Origin: Sphingomonas cavernae
GTDB taxonomy: Bacteria; Pseudomonadota; Alphaproteobacteria; Sphingomonadales; Sphingomonadaceae
Assembly (NCBI RefSeq): GCF_003590775.1
Contig: NZ_QYUM01000002.1
Coordinates: 434,001-498,000 of the forward strand
Length of the DNA: 64,000 nucleotides
Reading direction: 5' to 3'
Each line of letters opens with the position of its first letter. The stretch's first letter is position 1. The position numbers were made by a program, and so were the translations under genes. This document shows, one piece after another, positions 24,581 through 33,157 of the stretch. The notes under the pieces are model-generated. The model saw nothing but the letters and a program-made list of their open reading frames with translations. It made no database searches and was not told where the DNA came from.

Positions 24581-25250
24581 CCGCCGCGCAGCGGTGGCGC
24601 TCGCCACCGGTCTCGCCACCGTGCTGTTCATCAGCGCCGCCGAGGCGCGCAACAAGGACCGCGTATCCGAATACGCCCCGAGCTACGCGCCCGCGCCCGT
24701 CACGGCGCCCGTGGCGAACGGCTCGATCTTCCAGGTCAGCCAGGGCTATGCCCCGCTCACCAGCGGCACGCGCGCCGCGATGGTCGGTGACGTGCTGACG
24801 ATCGCGCTGGTCGAACGCACGCTCGCCTCGAAGAGCGCCACGCAGACCGCCGACCGCGCGGGCAACATCGGCCTCACCCCGCCCACGACGGGGCCGTTGT
24901 CATTTTTTTCGCCCTCCGATGTTAATATGGGCGGCAACTCGACGTTCAATGGTAAGGGGCAGGCCACCCAGTCGAACGCACTCCAGGGGGAGATCAGCGT
25001 TACGGTTGCGGAGGTCTACCCCAACGGAACCATGCTGGTGCGCGGGGAAAAGCTTGTGCGGCTGAACCGGGGCGACGAGTTCGTGCAGTTTTCGGGGCTG
25101 GTCCGCCCAACGGACATCGGCGCCGATAACCGCGTGCTTTCGACGCGTGTCGCCGACGCGCGCATCAACTATACCGGCAAGGGGGAAGTCGCCCGCGCCA
25201 GCCGTCAGGGCTGGATGCAGCGCTTCTTCTCCATGCTGAGCCCGTTCTGA
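24561..25250 (+). CDS. flgH: Flagellar L-ring protein FlgH, without a lipoprotein cysteine
   Basis: FlgH forms the outer-membrane L-ring. The 229-residue product has family blocks GDVLTIALVERTLASKSATQ and EVYPNGTMLVRGEKLVRLN, and the C-terminal TDIGADNRVLSTRVADARI. Most FlgH proteins are lipoproteins with a lipobox ending in Cys. Here the signal region (ALATGLATVLFISAAEA) has no cysteine, and the whole N-terminal 40 residues lack one, so signal peptidase I cleavage is more likely. Confidence 0.94.
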   Translation: MPTRRSSRRAAVALATGLATVLFISAAEARNKDRVSEYAPSYAPAPVTAPVANGSIFQVSQGYAPLTSGTRAAMVGDVLTIALVERTLASKSATQTADRAGNIGLTPPTTGPLSFFSPSDVNMGGNSTFNGKGQATQSNALQGEISVTVAEVYPNGTMLVRGEKLVRLNRGDEFVQFSGLVRPTDIGADNRVLSTRVADARINYTGKGEVARASRQGWMQRFFSMLSPF

Positions 25251-25264
25251 GCATGGGGACCATC

Positions 25265-26464
25265 ATGGCACAGAAAACACCGTTCGCCCTGAGCCTGTCG
25301 AAGGGCTTTTCTTTTCTTCTTGGAAAGGGAAGGAAAGGGCTTCGACAAGCTCAGCCCGAGCGGATTGGAAAGGTCGTTGGCGCTCTGCTGACGATCGCTT
25401 GCGTCTTTGCCGCCGCGCCCGCACAGGCCGAGCGCGTCAAGGACCTTGGCCAGTTCCAGGGGCTGCGCGCCAACCAGGTCATCGGCTACGGCATCGTCGT
25501 CGGCCTTGCCGGCACGGGCGACGACAGCCTCGAATATGCAACGCAGGGCATGAAGGGCGTCACCGCGCGCTTCGGCCTGACGCTGCCGCCGGGTGTGAAC
25601 CCCCAGCTCAAGAACAGCGCCGCGGTGATGATCACTGCCGAGCTGCCGCCGATGGCGAAGCCCGGCCAGCGGCTCGATGTCACTGTCTCAGCGCTGGGCA
25701 AGGCCAAGTCGCTGCGCGGCGGCACGCTGATCATGACCCCGCTGCGCGGCGCCGACGGCCAGATCTATGCGATGGCGCAGGGCAGCCTGGCGGTCGGCGG
25801 ACTGGGCGTCGACGCGCAGGACGGCTCGAAGCTTTCGGTCAATGTCCCCTCGGCGGGCCGCATCCCCTCGGGCGCGACGATCGAGCAGGCGGTCGACACG
25901 GGTTTCGGCACCACGCCGATGCTGACCTTCAACCTGGCCGAAGCCGACCTGACGACCGCGCTTCGCGTGGCTGCGGCGATCAACGCCAATCTCGGCAACG
26001 GCCGCGCGCGCGCCGTGGACGCGGTTTCGATCGCGATCGATGCCCCGCCGGGCGTCGAAACGCGCACGATGCTGATGAGCCAGATCGAGAATCTCGACGT
26101 TGATCCGGCGCAGGCGCCCGCGCGCGTCATCGTCAATGCGCGCACGGGCACCGTCGTCATCAACGGCGCGGTGCGCATCCGCCCCGCCGCGGTCAGCCAC
26201 GGCAAGCTCACGGTCCGCGTCGACGAGAACCCCACGATCGTCCAGCCCGCGCCCTTCTCGCGCGGTCGGACCGCGCTCGAGCCCGCGAGCGACATCAGCG
26301 TCGAGGAAGAGCGCAACCCGATGTTCCAGGTACGCGAGACCGCATCGCTTGCCGATATCGTCAAGACGGTCAACGCGATCGGTGCCTCGCCCGCCGACCT
26401 CGTCGCGATCCTCGAGGCGCTCAAACAGGCGGGTGCGATGAAGGCGGAGCTGGTGATCCTGTGA
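25265..26464 (+). CDS. flgI: Flagellar P-ring protein FlgI, with a translated palindrome in its leader
   Basis: FlgI forms the periplasmic P-ring. From residue about 54 it is typical: RVKDLGQFQGLRANQVIGYG, then GTGDDS, and the C-terminal PADLVAILEALKQAGAMKAE. The signal peptide core (VVGALLTIACVFAAAPAQA) is preceded by about 35 extra residues. Most of them ([10 protein letters not shown]...[11 protein letters not shown]) are encoded by a palindromic repeat. ATG 25265 has GGGGA 5 bases upstream; ATG 25253 is an alternative. No ATG lies between the repeat and the signal core. Confidence 0.94.
   Translation: MAQKTPFALSLSKGFSFLLGKGRKGLRQAQPERIGKVVGALLTIACVFAAAPAQAERVKDLGQFQGLRANQVIGYGIVVGLAGTGDDSLEYATQGMKGVTARFGLTLPPGVNPQLKNSAAVMITAELPPMAKPGQRLDVTVSALGKAKSLRGGTLIMTPLRGADGQIYAMAQGSLAVGGLGVDAQDGSKLSVNVPSAGRIPSGATIEQAVDTGFGTTPMLTFNLAEADLTTALRVAAAINANLGNGRARAVDAVSIAIDAPPGVETRTMLMSQIENLDVDPAQAPARVIVNARTGTVVINGAVRIRPAAVSHGKLTVRVDENPTIVQPAPFSRGRTALEPASDISVEEERNPMFQVRETASLADIVKTVNAIGASPADLVAILEALKQAGAMKAELVIL
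25280..25363. repeat. Palindromic repeat inserted in frame in the flgI leader
   Basis: 84 bases (28 codons). Arms CCGTTCGCCCTGAGCCTGTC and CGACAAGCTCAGCCCGAGCG (imperfect inverted repeat). The first arm encodes [10 protein letters not shown], the same peptide in the same frame as the copy in fliP. The second arm is read in a different frame because the loop length differs. Confidence 0.88.
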
Positions 26465-26850
26465 CGACGCCGGTCACCTCAAATCGCCCAGCGGCCATCT
26501 CGAAACCGTTCGTGTCGAGCGAAGTCGAGACACGTGGTGCCGCGCCAGCGTCCCTCGACTTCGCTCGGGACGAACGGGTGAATGCGGGCACCGCGCAGCA
26601 ACGCGCCGAGCTGAAGAAGGCCGCACAGGCCTTCGAGGCCGTTTTCCTGCGCCAGATGATCGGATCGATGCGGGCGTCAAGCCTTGGCGACGATCTGTTC
26701 GGCAGCGAGGCGACCAACCAGTTTCGAGAAATGTCCGACGCGCGGCTCGCCGACTCCATGGCCGAGAAGGGCGCGTTCGGCATTGCCGAGATGCTGATCA
26801 GCCAGCTCGGCAAGCACCTGTCCGTGGATGAAGGGACACCCGTGAAATGA
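26461..26850 (+). CDS. flgJ: Rod-binding protein FlgJ, single domain, with a translated palindrome
   Basis: FlgJ caps the growing rod. The 129-residue product has only the N-terminal rod-binding domain (LKKAAQAFEAVFLRQMIGSM, then SEATNQFREMSDARLADSMA) and no muramidase domain, as in many alphaproteobacteria. Residues 16-39 (FVSSEVETRG...LDFARDERV) are encoded by a 72-base palindrome. The start is a GTG whose last bases overlap the flgI stop. The lytic enzyme that opens the wall is probably the transglycosylase at 33158. Confidence 0.92.
   Translation: MTTPVTSNRPAAISKPFVSSEVETRGAAPASLDFARDERVNAGTAQQRAELKKAAQAFEAVFLRQMIGSMRASSLGDDLFGSEATNQFREMSDARLADSMAEKGAFGIAEMLISQLGKHLSVDEGTPVK
26506..26577. 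repeat. Palindromic repeat inserted in frame in flgJ
   Basis: 72 bases, exactly 24 codons. Arms CCGTTCGTGTCGAGCGAAGT and ACTTCGCTCGGGACGAACGG are nearly perfect inverted repeats. It belongs to a different family from the fliP/flgI elements but shares the CCGTTCG...CGAACGG ends. Confidence 0.88.
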
Positions 26851-28190
26851 GCGATCTGCTGCGCATCGGCGCGATGGGCGTTTCTGTCTATCGCAACGCG
26901 CTGACCACGGTCGGCGACAATGTCGCCAATGCGCAGAGCGAGGGCTATTCGCGCCGCGACATCAAGCTGCGCGAAACGGGGATCCTCGGCGCCGGCCAGC
27001 CCTTCTATAACGACAAGTTCACCGTGGGTGGCGTGCGCGTCACCTCGATCGAGCGGAGCTGGGACGCGTTCCGCGCCGCCGACGCGCGGCTCACCAATTC
27101 GGATTCAGCGCAGTCGCAAACGCGACTTCGCTGGCTGAATGTCACCGAGACCGCGCTTGATGACGGACCCGCGGGGATCGGCCAGCGGCTAACCGCCTTT
27201 TACAATGCCGCCGATGCACTCGCCGGCGACCCGGGAGGAGCCGCGCCGCGCCGCGCGATGCTCGCCGCGCTGCAGGATGTGGCCAACGCCTTTCACACCG
27301 GTGCAGACGGGCTCGCGCGCGCCGCCGAAGGCATCGCGACCGAGGCGCAGACAACGGTCGCGGCGGTCAACAACGAGCTTCAGGCGCTCGCTGACGTCAA
27401 TGTCGCGATCGCGCGGTCGCAGCCGAGCGGCGCGGGGCGCGCGAGCCTTGAGGACGAACGCGACCGGCTGCTCGACAGCCTCTCGACGAAAATCCAGATC
27501 GACTATGCGATCAGTGGCAAGGGCGAGGCGACCGTGCGCGCGCGCGGCACCACCACGCCCAATCTTGTCGCTGGCCCGGATGCGGGCATCGTCATGCTCC
27601 AAACCGCGGCCGACGGACGGCTTTCGCTGATGGTCACCGCGGAAGGGAGCACCGATCCGCTGCCCGTGATGGCAGGGTCAATGGCGGGGCTGGTCGACGC
27701 CTCCAACGCGGTTGCAGGTCGCAGGCAGGAACTCGACGCGCTCGCCGCCGATTTCGCGGCGCAGCTCAATAGCTGGTCCGCGGCGGGCACCGACAAGGCG
27801 GACAATCCCGGTGCGGCCATGCTTTCGGGCGCGACGGCGGCGGCGCTTCAGGTCGTGATGACCGATCCCGACGGCATCGCTGCTGCCGGCGGCGGCACCG
27901 AAAACGGCAACCTGCTCGCGCTCCAGGCGCAACGCGGCGACACCGGGCCCGAAGCGCGGATGTCCAACATGATCAATATCCTGGCGCAACAGCTCGCCTC
28001 GGCGAAGACGCAGGACGCAGCGCTCACCACACGGCGTGACAACGCCTTTGCGGCACGCGAGGAGGTGTCGGGGGTCGATCTAGACCGCGAGGCCGCCGAA
28101 CTCATTCGTTACCAGCAAGCTTACGACGCCTCGTCCAAGATCATCCAGGTCGCGCGCGAGACGCTCCAGTCCATCCTCGCGATCTTCTAA
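26847..28190 (+). CDS. flgK: Hook-filament junction protein FlgK
   Basis: FlgK (HAP1) joins hook and filament. The 447-residue product has the N-motif RNALTTVGDNVANAQSEGYS (then RRDIKL) and the C-motif GVDLDREAAELIRYQQAYDA, then SSKIIQVARETLQSILAIF. It is shorter than the enteric protein (about 550), with a reduced outer domain. The start overlaps the flgJ stop by 4 bases. Confidence 0.95.
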   Translation: MSDLLRIGAMGVSVYRNALTTVGDNVANAQSEGYSRRDIKLRETGILGAGQPFYNDKFTVGGVRVTSIERSWDAFRAADARLTNSDSAQSQTRLRWLNVTETALDDGPAGIGQRLTAFYNAADALAGDPGGAAPRRAMLAALQDVANAFHTGADGLARAAEGIATEAQTTVAAVNNELQALADVNVAIARSQPSGAGRASLEDERDRLLDSLSTKIQIDYAISGKGEATVRARGTTTPNLVAGPDAGIVMLQTAADGRLSLMVTAEGSTDPLPVMAGSMAGLVDASNAVAGRRQELDALAADFAAQLNSWSAAGTDKADNPGAAMLSGATAAALQVVMTDPDGIAAAGGGTENGNLLALQAQRGDTGPEARMSNMINILAQQLASAKTQDAALTTRRDNAFAAREEVSGVDLDREAAELIRYQQAYDASSKIIQVARETLQSILAIF

Positions 28191-28205
28191 CAGGGACTTG
28201 AAACC

Positions 28206-29048
28206 ATGATCATCGGCGGCCGCAACCGGATCAGCGCAGAAATCGCCCGTCACACACGGCTCGCCGAAGCGATCGCGCGCTCGCAGATCGAGATCTCGGG
28301 GGGCAAGCGCATTCTTTCGCCCTCGGACGATCCGGCGGGTTATGCGCGCGTCGGACAGATCCAGCGTTCGCAGTCCAACGAGGCGGTGTGGGGCGCCAAT
28401 GCCGACGCCGCGTCCGCGCTCGCGGCGCGCGCCGATACCGCGCTGGACAGCGTTGTTGCCGCGGCGACACGCGCGGTCGAGCTCATTACGCTTGCGCGCA
28501 CGGGCACGGTGAACGCCGAGGACCGCCAGGCCTATGCGATCGAGCTTGCGGGCCTTGCCGCTGATATCCGCGCGCAGATGGCGCAGACCGATCCGCGTGG
28601 TCAGCCCGTCTTTCCTGTCACAGCTCCCCTCGCCATTCCCGTCGGCAAAGGCCTTGAACTGAGCGGGACGCTCCAGCTCGACCGCGTCTTCGGAACCGGG
28701 GCGACCGATCTTGCCACCATCATGGAGGATGCCGCCGCAGCACTCGCGATCGCCGACGATGTCACGCGCAACGCAGCGACGGGCACCGCGCTCACGCGAC
28801 TCCAGAACGCATCGGGCCGCGCGATCGACGCGCGCAGCGAACAGGGTGCGCGCATGACGCTGATCGATTCGGCGCGCGAGCGGCTGGCGAACTCCAAACT
28901 CGCGCTGTCCGAGGAACGGCTGGGCATCGAGGCGACCGACGTCTCCGAAACCGTCGCGCGGATGAATGCACAGCAATTGACGCTCGAGGCGGCGCAGGCT
29001 GCATTCGTCCGTATCAACCGCAAGACGCTGTTCGATCTGCTCGGTTGA
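28206..29048 (+). CDS. flgL: Hook-filament junction protein FlgL
   Basis: FlgL (HAP3) is the second junction protein. The 280-residue product has flagellin-like ends: ARSQIEISGGKRILSPSDDP near residue 22 and VSETVARMNAQQLTLEAAQA near the C-terminus. It is the last gene of the flgB operon. No clear terminator follows; the motA promoter begins 14 bases after its stop. Confidence 0.94.
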   Translation: MIIGGRNRISAEIARHTRLAEAIARSQIEISGGKRILSPSDDPAGYARVGQIQRSQSNEAVWGANADAASALAARADTALDSVVAAATRAVELITLARTGTVNAEDRQAYAIELAGLAADIRAQMAQTDPRGQPVFPVTAPLAIPVGKGLELSGTLQLDRVFGTGATDLATIMEDAAAALAIADDVTRNAATGTALTRLQNASGRAIDARSEQGARMTLIDSARERLANSKLALSEERLGIEATDVSETVARMNAQQLTLEAAQAAFVRINRKTLFDLLG

Positions 29049-29062
29049 TGCGAATTAGCGCT

Positions 29063-29088
29063 TAAATCTGCGCCTCCGTCGCCGTTAA
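29063..29088 (+). promoter_or_regulatory. Sigma-28 promoter of motA-motB
   Basis: TAAA (29063-29066), 14 bases, GCCGTTAA (29081-29088), identical in -10 and spacing to the fliC promoter. The start would be near 29097. The leader contains an inverted pair GGAGGC...GCCTCC of unknown role before the motA ATG at 29161. Confidence 0.82.
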
Positions 29089-29160
29089 CGGTTAGAGGAG
29101 GCAAATCCCGGCGAAGGCCGGCCTCCGACACTGGTATTCTGCTTGCTTCGGGGGTTGCCC

Positions 29161-30024
29161 ATGTTTCCTGCGATCGGTCTGGTCGTGCTTCTGGTGATGG
29201 TGTTCGGCGGCTTCATGCTGACCGGGGGCGATCTGGGTGCTGTCATGCACGCGCTCCCGCACGAGATGCTCATCATCGGCGGCGCTGCCGCCGGGGCGCT
29301 CATCATCGGCAATTCGGGCAAGGAGCTGAAGCAGCTCGGCGGCGGCTTCACCAAGATCTTCAAGGGCCCAAAATACAAGAAGCAGGATTTCCTCGACGTG
29401 ATCCTGCTAATCTCGACGCTGATGAAGCTGCTGCGTCAGGAAGGCCCCGTTGCGCTCGAGCCGCATATCGAGGAGCCGCAGGCTTCGACGATCTTCACGC
29501 AATATCCCAAGCTGATGAAGGACCAGACCTTGGTCCACCTCATCACCGATACGCTGCGCCTTGTCGTCGTCTCGTCGGGCACGCTCGACCCGCATGCGGT
29601 GGAAGAGGTGATGGACAACAGCATCAAGACGCACCACCACGACGCGATCCGTCCCGCCGAGCAGCTCCAGACGCTGGGCGACGCGCTGCCCGCGCTTGGC
29701 ATCGTCGCGGCCGTGCTCGGCGTGGTGAAGACGATGGGCTCGATCGACAAGCCGCCCGCGGTGCTGGGCGCGATGATCGGATCGGCGCTCGTCGGCACCT
29801 TTCTCGGCGTGCTGCTGGCGTACGGCATGGTCAATCCCTTCGCCAACCGCGCGCGCCAGGTGATCGAGGCCGATGGCGCGATCTACGACGTCGTCAAGCA
29901 GATGATCATCGCCTCGCTTCACGGCCATCCGATCCCGCTGGTGATCGAGGCCGCGCGCTCGGGGATCAGCCATTCGAACCAGCCGGCCTTTGCCGATGTG
30001 TTCGACGGCATGCGCGGGCGCTGA
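29161..30024 (+). CDS. motA: Flagellar motor stator protein MotA
   Basis: MotA is the four-helix proton-channel subunit of the stator. From ATG 29161 the 287-residue product has the family length, the cytoplasmic charged loop, and the conserved block QTLGDALPALGIVAAVLGVV followed by KTMGSIDKPPAVLGAMIGSA. An in-frame TTG at 29143 is less likely. It is followed by motB after 3 bases. Transcription is probably by FliA. Confidence 0.96.
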   Translation: MFPAIGLVVLLVMVFGGFMLTGGDLGAVMHALPHEMLIIGGAAAGALIIGNSGKELKQLGGGFTKIFKGPKYKKQDFLDVILLISTLMKLLRQEGPVALEPHIEEPQASTIFTQYPKLMKDQTLVHLITDTLRLVVVSSGTLDPHAVEEVMDNSIKTHHHDAIRPAEQLQTLGDALPALGIVAAVLGVVKTMGSIDKPPAVLGAMIGSALVGTFLGVLLAYGMVNPFANRARQVIEADGAIYDVVKQMIIASLHGHPIPLVIEAARSGISHSNQPAFADVFDGMRGR

Positions 30025-30027
30025 GCC

Positions 30028-30951
30028 ATGGCGAGCGACGCAAAGAAGCGCGGTAAGAACGAACCCGAACCGCGCCCGATCATCGTCAAGAAGATCGTCG
30101 AGGCGGGGCATGGCGGCCATCATGGCGGCGCATGGAAGGTCGCCTATGCCGACTTCGTGACCGCAATGATGGCGTTCTTCATGCTGCTGTGGATCCTCGG
30201 CGCCACAACCGAGAAGCAGCGCCGCGGCATCGCCGACTATTTCACGCCCACGCTGGTCGAGATGCGGCAAAAAAGCGCGGGGGCGAACGGCCCGTTCGGC
30301 GGCGATTCGATCGTCTCCAAGGACAATTATCCGCACAAGGCTGCGCAGACGGGCTCGAAAAGCCTGACCATTCCCAAGGACGCGACAGGCGGCGAAAAGG
30401 AAGGCGCGGGCGAACAGAAGATGCGCGACCGAAAGCGTTTCATGATGCTCCGCCAGGCGCTGATCGACCGGATGAAGCGCGACCGGCGGCTTGCGAAGCT
30501 CCAGAAGAACGTCCGCTTCACCGAGACTCGCGAGGGGTTGAGGATCGACCTGGTCGACGAGGCCGATTTCGCGATGTTCTCGCTGGGCACCGCGAGCCTG
30601 CTTCCAGACGCTCGCAAGTTGATCGGCGAGGTCGCGACGGTCATTGAGGGCGTGCCCAACGATGTGATCGTGCGTGGTCACACCGATGCGCTGCCCTATG
30701 CGTCTGGCCGCACCGACAATAACTGGCTGCTTTCAAGCTCACGCGCCGAATCGACGCGGCAGACGCTGGGGGATGCTGGCGTGCCGCTCGACCGTTTCGC
30801 GCGGATTGAAGGCGTCGCCGATCGCGAACCCTTTGTCCCCACGGATATCTACGACCCGCGCAACCGTCGGATGTCGATCACGCTGGCATGGCTGAAATAT
30901 GATGAGGCGGGTGCCAAAGCGAAACAAGGGACCGAACTGGCGTCACGTTGA
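30028..30951 (+). CDS. motB: Flagellar motor stator protein MotB
   Basis: MotB anchors the stator to peptidoglycan and carries the proton-binding aspartate. The 307-residue product has a basic cytoplasmic start, a His/Gly-rich stretch, the membrane helix with D42 (VAYADFVTAMMAFFMLLWIL), a plug/linker region and an OmpA-like domain with IVRGHTDALPYASG near 215. A hairpin repeat follows 12 bases after the stop and may end the transcript. Confidence 0.96.
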   Translation: MASDAKKRGKNEPEPRPIIVKKIVEAGHGGHHGGAWKVAYADFVTAMMAFFMLLWILGATTEKQRRGIADYFTPTLVEMRQKSAGANGPFGGDSIVSKDNYPHKAAQTGSKSLTIPKDATGGEKEGAGEQKMRDRKRFMMLRQALIDRMKRDRRLAKLQKNVRFTETREGLRIDLVDEADFAMFSLGTASLLPDARKLIGEVATVIEGVPNDVIVRGHTDALPYASGRTDNNWLLSSSRAESTRQTLGDAGVPLDRFARIEGVADREPFVPTDIYDPRNRRMSITLAWLKYDEAGAKAKQGTELASR

Positions 30952-30963
30952 CGGCCGATGCCC

Positions 30964-31013
30964 CTGGAGCCGTTCGGGCTGAGCCAGGACCGGCTCAACC
31001 CGAACGGCTCCGG
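30964..31013. repeat. Strong hairpin repeat after motB
   Basis: Inverted arms CTGGAGCCGTTCGGGCTGAG (left) and CAACCCGAACGGCTCCGG (right) with a loop of about 10 bases. It is related to the CCGTTCGGGCTGAGCC arm of the fliP element. It lies between the convergent motB and chemoreceptor genes and has no T tract, so its role as terminator is uncertain. Confidence 0.8.
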
Positions 31014-31029
31014 AGGGTGAGGACCCGTG

Positions 31030-32898
31030 TTAGAACTCCTGCCAATCGGCGGCGGCGTGTGCGGCGCGCCCATTGGCCTGCGCCATCACCGCAACGGGCA
31101 GCGCCACAGCCTTGGCCGCCGTTTTCGTCGCCGGTTTGGCGGCAGCTCGAGCCGCCGGCTTCCCATCGCCGATCCGGAACTGGCCCGCCTTGTCGGCAAG
31201 CGTTTCGGATTCGACATGGAGATTGCGGGCCGCGGCCGATGTTTCCTCGACCATCGCCGCATTCTGCTGCGTCGACTGATCCATGGTGGTGATCGCCACG
31301 CTGATCTGCGTGATCGCCGACGCCTGCGCCTGATTGTCCGATGCCATGCCGCCGAGAAGCTCATGCACCTCGCCAACGCCCGTGGCGATTTCGGTCAGGG
31401 CGCCGTCGATCTTCTGGACGGCATCGACCGCAGCGACAATATCGGTCTGGGTGACAGTGAGCTGATCGCGCGCGCGCTGCGCCTCCTCTTCGGCACGCAT
31501 GGCGAGCGCGCTGACCAGGTCGGCGACCACCGCAAAACCGCGCCCCGCATCACCAGCACGCCCGGCTTCGACCGCGGCGTTCATCGCGAGCACGCGCGTC
31601 TGGAAGGCGATCTTGTCCACGCCCTCGATCACCTCGTCGATGCCCTTGGCGCTTTCGCGCACGCGACCCATCGCCTGCACCGCGTCATCGGCGATCGAAC
31701 GGCCGCCCGAGACCGTAGCGGTTGCTTCGTCGGCACGCGTCACGGTACGGCCGGCCGCCTCGGCGGTCGCCTTGATCCGCCCGTCGATCTGCACCAGCGC
31801 GGCAGAGGTTTCTTCCAGGCTCGCCGCATTGCTTTCGGTGCGACGGGCCAGGTCTTCGGATGCCTGCGCAATCTCGCTGGACCCGCTACGCAGCGTCTGC
31901 GCGCTTTCGGCAACCGCGCCGATCAGGTTACGGAGATTGACGAGCGCAGCATTGAAATTGCTGCGCAGTTCGGCATAGGAATCGGGAAATTCGACCTTGA
32001 TCTCGGCGGTCAGATCACCTTCGGCGACGCTTCCCAGCTTTTCGGACACGGTTTCGACGACGAACTTCTGGTCCGCATCGGCCTTTGCCTTTTCGGCCGC
32101 AGCCTTTTCCTGCGCGACCGCGGCGTCGCGAAACACGAGCACCGCCTTCGCCATCGAGCCAACCTCGTCGCCGCGATCGGTTCCGGGCACGTCGATATGG
32201 TTGTTGCCGTCGGCGAGACCACGCATCGTCTCTTGCAGACGACCGAGCGGCGCCGCGATGGCGGCACGAGCGCTGAGGATCGCGACGGCGACACCGCCGA
32301 CAACACCGAGAATGCTGATCATGAGCATCCAGAATGCCATCGCGTCGGCGTGCGCTGCCAATTCGTCGGTTTGCTTGTCACCCTTCGCAATGCGTTCATT
32401 GTTCACGTCCGCATATGCCTTGGACAAGTCAGCGAGCTGCCGATCCGCTTCGCTCAGCGCGCGCAGGGCTTCATCATTCCTGTTGGCAAGCCCGAAGCGA
32501 ACTGCCTCCGCAACGGTCTTATGGACACCCTCGAACCTGGTGCGAAGTTCCGGAATCGTCTCGGCCAGACCAGGATCGGTCTCGAGCGCCTCATTAAGAT
32601 TGCGGTTGCCGGCTTCGAGCGACTTGGTGAGCGATTGGGCCGCATCGCGCGCCTGAGCGCTGCTGCCGTCATACGCGAGGGTCCGATAGCCAGAATAAAC
32701 CATCTCAACCGCACGGCGGTTGGCGCGCGAAATATCGGTCGTGGCGGGCAGAGTTTCGTCAGCAAGCGTGGTATATTGTGCATCAATGGAATTGAGCGTG
32801 CGATAGCTGAGCAGCGCGATGGCCAGAGTCAGCGCACCGAGCATCATCAGCAAGGCGGCAACCTTGGTCGCGATCTTCATATTGATGAAAGCGGTCAT
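31030..32898 (-). CDS. Methyl-accepting chemotaxis protein with C-terminal receptor tail pentapeptide
   Basis: A 622-residue chemoreceptor: first membrane helix about residues 10-32, a periplasmic four-helix-type sensor domain about 35-190, second helix about 192-215, HAMP domain, and a long cytoplasmic coiled coil. The signalling tip reads GVDKIAFQTRVLAMNAAVEA, then GRAGDAGRGFAVVA. A Pro/Ala/Lys-rich linker ends in DWQEF, which resembles the NWETF-type tether that binds CheR/CheB. ATG 32898 has GAAGG just upstream; an alternative ATG is at 32880. The ligand is unknown. No che genes are in the window. Confidence 0.93.
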   Translation of the reverse strand: MTAFINMKIATKVAALLMMLGALTLAIALLSYRTLNSIDAQYTTLADETLPATTDISRANRRAVEMVYSGYRTLAYDGSSAQARDAAQSLTKSLEAGNRNLNEALETDPGLAETIPELRTRFEGVHKTVAEAVRFGLANRNDEALRALSEADRQLADLSKAYADVNNERIAKGDKQTDELAAHADAMAFWMLMISILGVVGGVAVAILSARAAIAAPLGRLQETMRGLADGNNHIDVPGTDRGDEVGSMAKAVLVFRDAAVAQEKAAAEKAKADADQKFVVETVSEKLGSVAEGDLTAEIKVEFPDSYAELRSNFNAALVNLRNLIGAVAESAQTLRSGSSEIAQASEDLARRTESNAASLEETSAALVQIDGRIKATAEAAGRTVTRADEATATVSGGRSIADDAVQAMGRVRESAKGIDEVIEGVDKIAFQTRVLAMNAAVEAGRAGDAGRGFAVVADLVSALAMRAEEEAQRARDQLTVTQTDIVAAVDAVQKIDGALTEIATGVGEVHELLGGMASDNQAQASAITQISVAITTMDQSTQQNAAMVEETSAAARNLHVESETLADKAGQFRIGDGKPAARAAAKPATKTAAKAVALPVAVMAQANGRAAHAAADWQEF

Positions 32899-33157
32899 TG
32901 ATCCTTCAATCCTCGAATGGCGGCCGCTGGCCCCGGCCATGGACATCAACGACATTATAGAGCGGGCGAGCGTGGCCCTTCGGGCATGAAAGCCGCATTT
33001 TTGCCGCTCTGGATCCGACCAATCGGAATCCCATTGTTTATTCTATCGAATTTTTGGGACTGCCGTTGGTCGTCGTGGTGCGCAACCAGGTGGTCCCCGG
33101 GGCCGGACGGCCGGGCAGCCCAAACCGAGCCCCTCCCCGAAGGCGCCGAAGAAGCGA

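Noticed and set aside
31027-32901. A 624-codon plus-strand frame opposite the chemoreceptor
   Set aside because: The minus-strand MCP has all family domains; the opposite frame has none.
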